Positions 1-10,140 of a DNA stretch of 64,000 nt are shown here, in pieces; positions within the stretch are counted from its first letter, which is position 1; every line of letters begins with the position of its first letter. Source of the DNA: Linanthus parryae. Lineage: Eukaryota; Streptophyta; Magnoliopsida; Ericales; Polemoniaceae. Below the pieces are notes generated by a model. That model made no database searches. It was not told where the DNA came from and saw only the letters and a list, made by a program, of their open reading frames with translations. The translations under genes were made by a program, and so were the position numbers. The stretch is from assembly GCA_023055425.1 (NCBI GenBank), contig JALGPY010000003.1:25355001-25419000 (forward strand), written 5' to 3'.

Positions 1-1630
1 AGAACCCAAAACTAGAAAACATTCATAAATCATTTGGAATGGAAAAACTTGATTTATTGGCTTACTTATTGGTGATGGTGTCTATCACTTCTCTTGATGT
101 AACTCCAATTTATATTGTTTTAGTTATTTTGAAAAAAAAAATAGATTGGTAATATATTTAAAAAATGTGATGAGGTGGTAGCATGGCTTGTCCAGACCAG
201 AGAGTGGCCATGTCTAGCTTTGGCTTTCCTAATTGATGACTACTCTAAAATAATGTAGGGTAATTCTTTTGAGAATTTGTGAAGAGTTATTTGGTTAAAA
301 AAAACAACTACATTATTATGTAATCATAAATATGGCTATGTTACTCAAAAAAGAAATATGTGTATGTGAGTTCTTCTATAAGATGAGAGAGTATGGTTTG
401 TTGCTAACTATCAGTCTTAATAAAGTAAGTTTTGTTGTTACTCCTACCAACTCTTGTTAGTACTTTCACAAGTCTAATTCTGGAGCAGAGCTTCAACTTT
501 CATGCTCAAGCAATATTTCAATTACAATAGTTTGGTTCTTGGGTATTCAATCCATCTCAAAAGTTAGTGAGTTCATCGTTCAAATGCATATACGGTATTA
601 TTGTATGCAGTTTGATTATTTTCACCTTTTAAGCTATTTTGTGATTGTTGGGCGAATAATCATGTTATTGATGTGATTCGTGTTGTATAATTGTGTAGAG
701 AGCAAATACAGTAGAATAAAAAAAAATTATTGTGGGTCCTCATTAAGCGACGAGTGTTTCCGCTTAAGTGAAGTTATTATGGATCTTCATTAAGCGACGA
801 GTGTTTCCGCTTAAGTGGGGTGGTTGAGGATCCTCTGTAAGAGATGTGTGTTGCCGCTTAAGAAAGGTTGTTGTGAATCCTCAGAAAGCGATGTGTGCTT
901 CCGCGTAAGTGAGGTTGTTGTGGATTTGTGGGTCACGTTTTTGGTTTCATTGTGAAACAGGTGTCTTTGGACTAGATTTTTCTCACATCGTGTTTATTGA
1001 TGAAAGATAATATTTCAGCTAAAACGTATTTTTGGTGATTTGAAGAAAGTCAGAGTTATGACGAGATATGTATACCGTCGTAGTGGAATCACCCACTGAT
1101 AGAAAATTGTAACTTTATCGTAAATCGATATTTTTTAATTTTAAAAGTGCGACTGAGTCGTAAAAAAAATCGTAAATCGGTGTTTTAATATTAAGACTGT
1201 GACTTTATGCCTTGTTAGGTTGTCATGTGAAAAAAAAAATTGTTCTGGTGACATATCTTGGATTTCATGATGTGTACGCACATATATGCAAGGAATCGTT
1301 TTTGTGTGGCTTGTTTTCAAAATATGGTAAGTTGAATTTGCATGTGATGTGAAGGGATCGTAATGTTGGATGAATATACATGCATGAAAACCTTAAATAT
1401 TGTTTTTAGCTTTTATGATCGATTGGAGGAAAAAATTCCTGTTGTTTCTCACTCGTAGATTGATTTATATTACAACCAGAGAAAAAAAAATGGTGGAAGA
1501 AGTCGGTGGAGTTTGTATGCTTGAGTGGGTGAATCCTTAGAAGCGAAATGTGATTTATTTTTGGAATGCGAATAAGTAAATTTTGGAAAAATTAAAATTT
1601 GGGGACGAAATTTTTGTTAGTGGGGTATAT
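1..1630 (+). mobile_element. Decayed 3' interior of a Ty3/gypsy chromovirus-like element
   Basis: This AT-rich stretch has no open frame of note. Its right edge reads like the end of a Ty3 chromovirus (Tekay/Del type): a 'ggggacgaaattttt' motif near 1601-1615, a short purine-rich tract, and then an LTR that opens with TGTAATACC at 1631. The same signature ends the younger element at 31744. No pol motif could be read in 1-1600, so the interior is decayed or rearranged. A local tandem array lies at 725-925. The left part could also contain unrelated sequence. Confidence 0.4.
725..925. repeat. Tandem array of about four 48-bp units
   Basis: Four head-to-tail copies of a roughly 47-48 bp unit built around 'cattaagcgacgagtg' and 'tccgcttaagtg'. 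The first two copies are nearly identical and the next two have drifted (agcgacgag to agagatgtg to agcgatgtg). The partial palindrome CTTAAG recurs in most units. The array lies within decayed retroelement sequence. Confidence 0.75.
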
Positions 1631-2327
1631 TGTAATACCCTTGTTCATTAATATTAGTAATACAAGACTAATGTGATTTCAAGCGTTTATTAATGAAAAA
1701 GATAAATACAATTATTTTGTTAGTCGTGATATTGTTTATTTGATTACTAATATCAATACAATTTTAGCATGTGATGGGTAATTTGAATATATCTTTGGGG
1801 TCCTTTTGCAATTATTATAAAACTGGTTAGAGAATTAGATTGACATTTATTCTCTTTAACTGCCACGTTATACTCCCATGTGATTCAAGTTATGTGGCAA
1901 TAATTTGAGCTCTTTTGATTATTTGTTGGCAAATTAAATTTATATGAAGTTATTGATAACTATTGACAATGCACTCCATGTGAACCTAGCATGGGTACAC
2001 ATACATCACAAGGTGGTTAAGATAACCAATACTCATTATTATGGATAACACGGTTTCCATTTTATAAAGATAGAAAATGAGTAGATGTTGGTAATTCCTC
2101 TCGTTCTACTCAAACGGATATAGGGGAAAATAGAGTTAAAGAGAGTTGGCTAACTTTGAGTGATGAACTCTCTTCATAGACGGCATGGGTTCTCAGCAAC
2201 CATTCTATAGTTTAAGCTCACAAGAATGTAGCGCAGCTGGGCTTGGGACTTTGGAATTGTGCAAGTTGTTTTGCTCGGTTTCGATTTCAGGTAGGAGAAA
2301 TTTAATCTCTAAATTTCTGGCAGTTAT

Positions 2328-2369
<42 letters not shown>

Positions 2370-2900
2370 ATGTTGTGATTTTTATTGCTTTTAAGCTATC
2401 TGCTGATTATCTGGCGATTGATAAATCACGTGTTTGGGTATTTGGTGTCGCATGTTGATGTGTTAACAATTGACTCTTGTGTAAAGTAGATTTTAGATTT
2501 TCAAGTCAGTGGTTAGGCGGTACCTGCTGGGCTATTTTTGCTCACCCCTCTGTTTTACAGGTAGAGCCGGAGCGCGACCGGTTCGCGGAGTAGTTTGTTT
2601 AAATATCATGTTTTTGACTAAATAATTGTTTTTGGCAATTTTTAGTGAAAGTTGTAAATTTTTAGTCGAATCGCGATATTTTCTAAAAATTGTCATTTTT
2701 GACGAGCTTGTGTAACTTGTTTGTAATTTCAGTCACGTACCAGTATTTTAGAAATTTGATTAAAATTGTTATTTCAGAGGACTGTGTGTCCTGCTGGTGA
2801 GTTTATGGACGTCTCAAAGTGCCAGACGGATTGATATTAAACAGTGATTTTATTGTAAATTTGATATTTTATTGTTAAAAGTGCGACCGGATCGTCACAA
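1631..2900 (+). mobile_element. Ty3 chromovirus-like LTR (start clear, end uncertain)
   Basis: The stretch begins with TGTAATACCC directly after the purine-rich tract, as Tekay-type LTRs do. It contains GC-rich segments near 2560-2600 of a type common in chromovirus LTRs, and a (GT)19 microsatellite. No primer-binding site and no second matching LTR could be found, so this is a 3' LTR, a solo LTR or a truncated one. The end coordinate is a guess. A weakly similar phrase around 'aaaagtgcgac' occurs at both 1140-1160 and 2877-2890, hinting at an older related copy upstream. Confidence 0.45.
2329..2366. repeat. (GT)19 microsatellite
   Basis: Nineteen uninterrupted GT dinucleotides inside the chromovirus-like LTR. 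Confidence 0.95.
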
Positions 2901-2904
2901 CAAC

Positions 2905-2975
2905 ACTACGAAAAAATTATCAAAAATTGTTAAGTTCTGCTATCCAAATCATGGGGTCAAAGTGACCCAGTGAAT
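2905..2975. repeat. Relic of a short inverted-repeat element (MITE-like)
   Basis: The block ending in 'ggtcaaagtgacccagtgaat' is the reverse complement of the left end of the element at 58980-59140, and the preceding 'aaaattatcaaaaa...gctatccaaatca' also matches it. Only one arm is recognisable here, so the copy is partial. Confidence 0.5.
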
Positions 2976-3949
2976 TGTGGTAAAAGTCCAAATGGTGCAA
3001 AAGAAGTGCGACGAAATAGTATGTCTTATCATGCTATCTTAATACGTAATTCATGTTCTTTTACTTGAGGGGATGGTCACCATGCATTGATAAATTTCTC
3101 TCTCTAAAATGAGAGCTTCTGGGGTCTAATCCCATTTCAGGCAATAGTCGGGCCTGTTACTAGTGTGTGTACTTTCAGGTGTCTCCTTACTTGGTTTTCT
3201 AGCCTTTCCTCCGTTTGTATAGCTAAATCTCACGACCACATTGTTTCAACCCTCGCCCTCTACACGCACAGTTATCTTCTCACGGGAGCAGTTTTCAGAG
3301 AAGACGTTGCATATTTTTCTCTTTTTTTAAAACCCATCTCCGTCCTATCTACCAGGTAGAAATCTCATGCATCAATGCCCATCTTCCCTACCTGACATAC
3401 CTCGATGCCCATCTTACTTATTTGAAATGAAACCAAACGAAACTGAAATGAATTTGGAAGATAACCCTATAACCTTTAATATATTGCAGAAAACAACCTT
3501 GGTCGGCAATTTTTGCAGTGAAAAGACGCCGCACAAAAAGACGATGAAGTACTGGGGTCTCTGGAAGCTAATAGGAGAGTAAAAAGTTTCGAGGACAACG
3601 CCACTATCCAAAAATTTATTATGTCATCCCTAAGACGCCAACTTTTTATTCTTAGAAATAGCTCTGATGGTGCACTGGGAATATTTTGGCATGTTCGAGA
3701 GGTTATTGATCTAGGTTGAGGGCAGTCAATGCGAGCTTAAACGCTGTACAAGTAAGTCTTGAATCGTTATAGGCGAATATCTAAGGTGGTAAGTGAGGAC
3801 TTGATGTCTTTCAACATGAACTTCAAAAAGATTGCCCAATCTCAAAGGAAAGAAATATTTTCAGAAACAAAGTTAGTTTATTACATGTTGGAGGTATTTT
3901 TAGCACATCAGCATGCCACCTTGGTGCGACACATGCACCACGATGAGGA
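2976..3949. other. Intergenic or repeat-derived DNA with no recognised feature
   Basis: Only short open frames occur on both strands (at most 71 codons), and they resemble no known protein. No RNA gene or repeat structure could be defined. Part of the right end may belong to the Athila 5' LTR, whose start was not located. Confidence 0.5.
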
Positions 3950-4973
3950 ATAGAGAGACGCACATATCATGGAGTAGATGAGACACCATCATAGCAAGCC
4001 AAAAGCTCAGATGGCGGCAGACACACGTTAGGCGCACCAAAGGGGGTCAAAGTGCAATTTTTAGATGATTAATGAAGACTTTCACTCTCTTCACTTCTCT
4101 TCTCGCGTTAAAAGAGAACTCAGCCTCCATTATTCCTTAGCCTCTCATGGCCTTAGTTCAGAGAAGAAGCCATATTTCGTTTGTTCATCGTTCGAAGATT
4201 TGAAGATTTAAGCAGCTTTATGGAGAAGACGTAGAAGACCATTGATTTATCCATTGGAGACCCCAATGGTTTGATTTCTCTCCCTCTATATGGTTTATTT
4301 AGATTTGATTCCATCATGAGTAGCCAAACTCATCAGATTGGGGCATGATTTGTGCGATTGGACATGTCTTTATTTATGGGATTTATTAATTTTCAGCATT
4401 CGACTTGAGCTAGATTAAATGTTTATGAATACTTTTTTTTTTGAGTGCCATCATACAATTAGTTATACATCCTGATTACTTTATCATGCGTACTTTCGTG
4501 ATAGCCGGTGAAGCGGACTGACAACCCTCAGTAGCCGCGTTATTCGCACGCATAACAATAAGTGCTAAACCAAAATAGAGACTGCCATGAGGTCAATAGG
4601 AATCTTAAACGTTTATAAAAGTGTCGTTAACAGCAATCACATGAATAAAGGTACAACATGTCCATAGATCTCAAAGAGGCACCACAATCACATTCTTTTT
4701 ATATATTAAATCAATTATTTTATTTCAATTATTTACTTTTATGAAAGTAGTTATAGAAAATAAATAAATCAAATCACATCCACTCTAATTAAGTTAAACT
4801 GCAACCTCCTGTCTTTTGGTTCGATATAAACGTGGTCCTTACTGGAAAAACATTCTACAATAGATGTTGTGCACTTCGAGTCAGACTCGACATTGATTTT
4901 CAGAACAACTTAATTTCTATGTCACCTACTATATTCACACTTCATCAATTGTTGTCATGTCGTGTCCACACCA
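3950..4973 (+). mobile_element. 5' LTR of the outer Athila-type element (end defined, start uncertain)
   Basis: The LTR is inferred from the primer-binding site that follows it. It ends in ...CACACCA at 4973, then a 6-bp spacer AGTTTT, then the PBS. The minus-strand element at 8649-15289 has the same arrangement (LTR ending in CA, spacer AGTTTT, PBS), which supports this end. The start is not defined because no matching 3' LTR was found right of 57800. The segment 4080-4300 looks like a transcribed leader rich in 'agaag' words. Confidence 0.55.
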
Positions 4974-4979
4974 AGTTTT

Positions 4980-4997
4980 TGGCGCCGTTGTCGGGGA
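4980..4997 (+). other. Primer-binding site, tRNA-Asp type
   Basis: TGGCGCCGTTGTCGGGGA matches the tRNA-Asp type PBS usual in Athila-lineage elements, with one T for C. The same site, unmutated, occurs in reverse at 13793-13810. Confidence 0.85.
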
Positions 4998-5121
4998 TTG
5001 ACAAATCGAAGTTTAATTATTTAGAGGTAATTTTATTTTTCTGTTAGTTTTATTTCCCTCTTCTTTTTCTATTCTCAATGTTATCTTCTAGACTATGTGT
5101 TTTCATATATTTTAACATTGT

Positions 5122-5299
5122 ATGTCTAGTGATACACGCGAGATCGTACCACAGTTAAAGGACCCGGAATCACTGATGCGCAAAAGAGGTCAACAGTTGA
5201 GACATAAAATCTTTATTATGGCTGATGCAGTAGTTGAAGTAGAGGAGTTGAAAACTGAGTTAGTAGCCGAGCGTGCTCTTTGCGAGCAGAATCGACAAG
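5122..5299 (+). pseudogene. Athila gag, fragment 1 (N-terminus)
   Basis: An ATG at 5122, 125 bp after the PBS, opens a 59-codon frame beginning MSSDTREIVPQ. It is rich in Glu, Arg and Gln and looks like the coiled N-terminal part of an Athila Gag, the capsid protein that packages the element's RNA. The frame is cut at codon 59 by the Tat-like insertion. After that insertion, the frame at 23309 continues with the same composition (MQELQAMVQDLN...), consistent with one original protein. It cannot make a full Gag now. Confidence 0.65.
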
Positions 5300-5881
5300 T
5301 GTAGATGGTGCTTTCCGGACAAACAGATCATAGCCACCTGGCAGTCATCCAGCACACCTAACTGTGCTGATCCACGTGGGGGCTGCGAGACAGGGCCCTC
5401 GCGTACCAACACGGGACTTTTAGGGACTTAGTGGTTTGGAGGCTAGAGTAAGTTCTGTCACGCGCGAGCGACAACCAAGCCCGCGCGCGACCCTTGGTAA
5501 CTGCTTTGAGAGATTTATGGCCAGGTGTCCCATAAACCCGGTCAACCTCATAACGGTTTCCGGTATACGCGGACTAAGTTCTTAACGGTCCCTATATATG
5601 CGGTCAAACGTGCCGTTATGGTCGAGGTAATTAAGTCGTCATTAATGGGCGCATTAACCCACTACAACGGTCACATTCCCACTATATATAGGATCGTTAA
5701 CCCTTCATTGCAACGATCTGATCTTCTGAACTACGCGAAAGCTCTGGCCAAATAATGTCTCTCTCTCTTACAGTTGCTATCGTCTTACTCTCTCTCTACT
5801 CACTACCCTATACTTCCCCGTGTTACCTATTCTCTACTCTTGGTGTACGTTTGAATCTTCCTCAAAGGATTCTCCTGTAAA
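5300..5881 (+). mobile_element. 5' LTR of the Tat-like element
   Basis: Begins TGTAGATGGTGC and matches 22693-23303 along its length. It lacks about 28 bp present in the 3' copy near 'gtgctccacata'. The terminal CACA has been altered to an A-run, so the exact end is uncertain by a few bases. The divergence from its partner is clearly greater than between the two LTRs of the inner TR-GAG element. Confidence 0.85.
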
Positions 5882-5885
5882 AATT

Positions 5886-5903
5886 TGGTGAACCCGACGT
5901 GAA
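5886..5903 (+). other. Putative primer-binding site of the Tat-like element
   Basis: TGGTGAACCCGACGTGAA lies 4 bp after the LTR. The equivalent site at 19620 in the TR-GAG element differs at one base (TGGTGAACCTGACG...). The TGG start and its position support a PBS; the tRNA was not identified. Confidence 0.6.
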
Positions 5904-5923
5904 ACTTACTCCAGCAAGAAGCC

Positions 5924-7730
5924 ATGTCTCATGATGAAGATGCCAGCAACCGATCTCCCTCAACCGAGACGACTTCAGGGGAGGAAACTCGCCATAATTC
6001 CACGACGGCTGGTGGTACTCCAACCCTGGAGATGTTGAATGCAACCCTCCAGAACTAGGCGAAGGCTCTCCAGGCCCAATCTGCACAAATGGCCCAGATT
6101 ATGTTAATTTTGGGAGCCCTTGCCCAGAATCCGGCACTGGGAACCGCTGTCTCTCATGGAGCCGGAACCCTTGCCTCTCAGGGAACAGAGGTAACGGCTA
6201 GACCACCTAGCTCCAGTTTACAAAGCCCACCAGCAATTGTCCAGCCACCTCCTACTCAGGGACAAATTGCTCAGTCATCCCTTATCACGCCTGCTTCCCA
6301 ACTACCGGGTATTCCCTTCAATATCCAACCACAGTATCCCTTGCTTTCTACACCTGCAACCGTAAGCAATGTTGGTTTCACTCCCAATCCCACTACTGCA
6401 TACGTGCCTTCCCCAGCTGCAACCTTCCTCCTGCTGCGGGAGGGAGTGTATCAACAAGCATGACAGCCCTCGAGCAGCGTATAGACAACTTTCTGGCCAA
6501 CCAATGCTTCACGGACACCATCATCCAGAAAGTTGACAACGCGCCTCCTATCCCGCGTGAGATTTACTTGATGCCCAACCCTGCAGGGTACAAGGCCCCT
6601 AAGTGGGAGAAATTCGACGACGTCAAGGGGAATGCCCATGAGCACGTCATGCGCTTCATTGATATGATGGGGCCACATGGGGTTGATTCCAACATGTTGA
6701 TGCGCGAGTTCCCTAAGTCTTTGAGGAACGTCACATATAAATGGTACAGGACGCTGGAAGAAGGATCCATAAAGGCATGGGAGGACATGGTCAAGAAGTT
6801 CTACACCAAGTTCTTCCAGGTGGAGTAGAAGGTTACGATGATCCATTTGTCGCGTATGTATCAGAAGCGTCATGAAGATGGAGTCACGTTCATCGAAATT
6901 TCAGAGCGAAATCATTGGAATGCAGAGATAAGGTGGTTGAAAGCCGACTCGTCGAGATATGTCTCCAAGGAATGCGAGACGAATACAAGGGTAAGTTAAT
7001 TAACTTGCAAATGCCTACTTTTTCAAAGTTAATCGAATGTACCAAGAACGTAGAGCCTATAGTGGAGAGGCAGAAGAAGAAACATGCCCCTGAGCGGTCC
7101 CCAGGAGGACCGGATTTCAAGATTGGTAGATTTAGCTACGAGAGGGGGCGCGAGGCTGAAGTCAACACAGTTTTTCCGCACAAACAGCACAAGTTTGCGA
7201 CCTCAGATGCCCCTCCATTGCCATGCTCCCTTGAGGAAGTGATTGATCTATGCAAACAGTGGCGTAAAGATGGGGTTCTGTCTCAACTTGAAAGCGCACC
7301 CTCTAGGGAGCAGCTAAGGGACCCGAGGTGGTGTGAATGCCACGACAAAGTTATGCACCCATCAGCTGACTGCAAGAAGCTCAGGTACCTTGTGAGCAGA
7401 AAAATGAAGGAAGGGGAGCTGATCATCAGCGACCAAAGGTAGGACGTGCGCAATAATCCTCTCCCGACCCATGCAGAGCAAGAGCCAAAAGACAAGGAGG
7501 TAGCCATGATTGCAATTATAGATCTCGAAGAGAATGCAGAAGATGGGCTGCCTGTCGTAGGCGAAGTCCATGACGAGGAAGATTATAGCATGGACACCGA
7601 GGACTCGCGTGCCGACAAGATGAAGGGGTCGCATGGCTTCAGAAGGTTCTTTGACGACATGGGCTCTTCAGCAAAGTGCAGGAAAGAAATGAAGAAATGA
7701 CAAAGGCGATCCTCAGGGTAGCATAAGACT
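5924..7730 (+). pseudogene. Decayed gag of the Tat-like element
   Basis: Starts at ATG 5924 (MSHDEDASNRSPSTE) and aligns throughout with the intact Gag at 19657. Readable parts are a Pro/Gln-rich N-terminus (6089-6440), the Retrotrans_gag region with IPREIYLMPNPAGYKAPKW and KWYRTLE (6460-6828), the helical part (6915-7440), and an atypical Cys/His knuckle WCECHDKVMHPSADCKKL near 7330-7380. In-frame stops occur near 6055, 6826 and 7440, and the frame shifts near 6430 and 6890. It is non-functional as it stands. Gag would form the cytoplasmic particle. Confidence 0.85.
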
Positions 7731-7739
7731 TTGAGGAAG

Positions 7740-8524
7740 ATATTGTTGTCTCCAACGGAAGAGTTGTCAGGGCCTCTCGCTCAACAGAGAAGATAATGAC
7801 CTTCTCCGAAAGTGATAAGAAGACATATGCGAGCCATCAGAAGCCTTGTACGTAACAGCAATAATCAACGATGTCGAGTTCAAGAGGGCATTCGTTGTTG
7901 GAGGAGCAGCCGTCAATGTGGTCTCGCTCAAAACCCTGAAGTTGGCAGGGATTTTTGAGAAGAAGATTGTCAGGCGCCCATCCTCGTTGACGGGGAAGCG
8001 AATCCAGAATGACAGTGGGTTGGATCCTCCTAGGTCTCCAGATAGGAAAGATAAAGTGTTTTTTCAAGTTCTATGTCATTGATGCGAACACTAAATACCA
8101 CATGATCATAGGTCGGGCGTGGATCCATCGCTTTGATGCAGTTCCCTCAACAGCTCACCAAGTGATGAAGGCCATTTCGACTGGCAGGGTGGTTGAGATA
8201 CCAGCCTCGACAAACCCATTTAACATGAAAGAAGCGCACCTTACGGAGGCATTATGGTTCACCGAGATGGCGGATGAACAGACACCGGGGCCATTTCTTC
8301 CAACTCTTCTGCCTCGATGGAAGGATATCAAGGATCGGTCACCTGCAGGAGTGATGGTGACGGGGGAAGATACCAAGGGGAAGGTGCCCGTTTGCGAAGA
8401 GGTGCCACATGTTGCTTATCATAAGAAGAATGTGTACACCCTAAAGAGGGTGGTGAAGCATGATAACAAAGGCATGGAGATAGAAAGCTTCTACTCCAAC
8501 GGAAAGAAATTCTACCGCATTTGA
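7740..8524 (+). pseudogene. Decayed retropepsin-like protease region
   Basis: Two overlapping frames (7846-8082 and 8009-8524) together read as a Ty3-type aspartic protease followed by its linker. VTAIINDVEFKRAFVVGGAAVNVVS sits where the catalytic D-[ST]-G-A motif is expected, but the aspartate is replaced, giving VVGGAA. YHMIIGRAWIH is the family's downstream ILGR-type motif. One frameshift near 8050 separates the halves. Reverse transcriptase does not follow; the DNA runs about 120 bp further and then meets the LARD-like insertion at 8649. Confidence 0.75.
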
Positions 8525-8648
8525 AGGTGCGCGGGGGTACCCTCACCTCAACATGGGGATATCCCTGGGCAAATCAATCAACTTGAACGAGCATCAGAGG
8601 AAGACAAAATGAAACCGGATCCACCGGAGGAAAAGTTGAAAGAAGCGC

Positions 8649-10121
8649 TGACACGATCTCCGCGAGTGTACGGTTGTCGTGCGTAGTAATATCCGGTAAA
8701 TCCGGGTTTGTCGAACCCAAAGGACTTCTCGTGAACGAATTAGGATGATTAACTTTAATGTGGGCAACTAATTGAGTTTGTTTGACTAATCTAAGAAAGT
8801 AAGTAACAAGCTAATTATTAAAATTGAGATTAATATGTGGGATAAGTATCAGGATATCTCTTCGGGTTCACTAGGGATCTCACACCACTTATGATTTATG
8901 TTCAAGTAACACGAACGTCTTTTAATTAGACAAACGAGCACCTATGCTTTGAAGATTCCTCAACCAAAGCCTATATTCAAACTCTTGTACATGATTCCTC
9001 TAGCCTACTCAAGTTCAAATAAGCATTATGTTGTTGTGGTCTACTCTTAGTTCTAGCTAACTAGCAAGATTCATCAACCCTAGATACGGCTAGTGAATGA
9101 TTCAAGTTCCAGCAACGAATATTGATTCCTCTAACATTCATCACCTAGATCAATCCTATTGCTATGTCTAACAATATGAAAGATAGATTAAACTCATGAA
9201 CCAAGCATAACTAAACAAAACACACTCAATTAAGCATAGAAGCATGAAACAAGATCCATAAATCACCAAACGTGGTGTTCAAACCCTAGCTACCTATGAG
9301 ATATCCCGAATAGAAGATTTAGCTACTAAAACACATGATCAAAGTACAAAGTTTATTGATCATCAACAAAAAGTAGAGAAGAGAAGAGAATAGAAAATCA
9401 AACGATGGTCCCCAAGCTCCCAAGAAAGCTCCTCTTCTCTCCAATGGCGGCCCCTTGATGAATCTCCTAAGCCCTAGGTCGTTCCCTACAATTAAACCCG
9501 TTCCTTCTTTCAAGTTTTTAAAAATTACACTTTTTACCCCTTTTCTAATCACGTCAGATCTACCAATGTGATCTTGGGATCACAATTTGTGATCCTAGGA
9601 TCACCTTTGTAGTTGTAGAGTCACGTTACTCTTCTATGTGATCTTGCACTTTGATCTTGTGATCATAGGATCACCTTTGTAGGATCAGGTTGATCTTCCA
9701 TGTGGTCTTGCACTTGATCTTGTGATCACAATTTGTGATCCTCTACTTCCAGTGAGTTGCTTCTTTTCACTCCTCTTGAATTTTTGGCCAAGTCTTTTCT
9801 CCTCTTAGCTTCTACTCTCCTTTGTCCATTCTCTCATGCATTCCTTGAGTTTCTTTCTTTCCGAAGTTCGCTTCCGCTCCAAAATCCGCACTCTAAGCTT
9901 CCGGTCCCTGAGATCCACAACACGAACAAATACCGGAAGATCAAATGCGACAAATAAAGCCTAAAACATGCATAAAACGCCCGGATTACACAATGAAGTC
10001 TAAATACTCAAGTATGCTCAAAACATATAAGAATTTGTCAATTTCTCATACAAATATCTCTAAACGCACGCAAATCGATGGTGAATCCTATAAGAATATA
10101 ACTCCTAAAGTGGAGTTATCA
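8649..10121 (-). mobile_element. 3' LTR of the LARD-like element
   Basis: On the plus strand it runs from TGACACGATC to GTTATCA, the same length as its partner. It includes a striking cluster of GATC-centred near-palindromes at 9545-9745. The 77-codon frame inside it shows no resemblance to a protein. Confidence 0.95.
9545..9745. promoter_or_regulatory. GATC-rich palindrome cluster in the LTR (U3 side)
   Basis: Fourteen GATC words occur in about 200 bp, many as gtGATCac or ggATCaca half-palindromes, including 'tgtgatcctaggatcacc'. The same cluster is in the other LTR (14713-14913). The position, some 380-580 bp after the minus-strand LTR start, fits a U3 enhancer-type region. The function is inferred. 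Confidence 0.45.
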
Positions 10122-10140
10122 AATACCCCCACACTTACCA
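10122..10140 (-). other. Polypurine tract of the LARD-like element
   Basis: Read on the minus strand this is GGTAAGTGTGGGGGTATT directly before the 3' LTR, a typical Athila-lineage polypurine tract that primes plus-strand synthesis. Confidence 0.8.

Noticed and set aside
2185..2370. 61-codon frame ending in a Val-Cys repeat
   Set aside because: It is produced by the (GT)n microsatellite within an LTR and has no protein resemblance.
9319..9552. 77-codon frame present twice (also 14487-14720)
   Set aside because: It lies in both LTRs of the LARD-like element, is duplicated only because the LTR is, and shows no domain.
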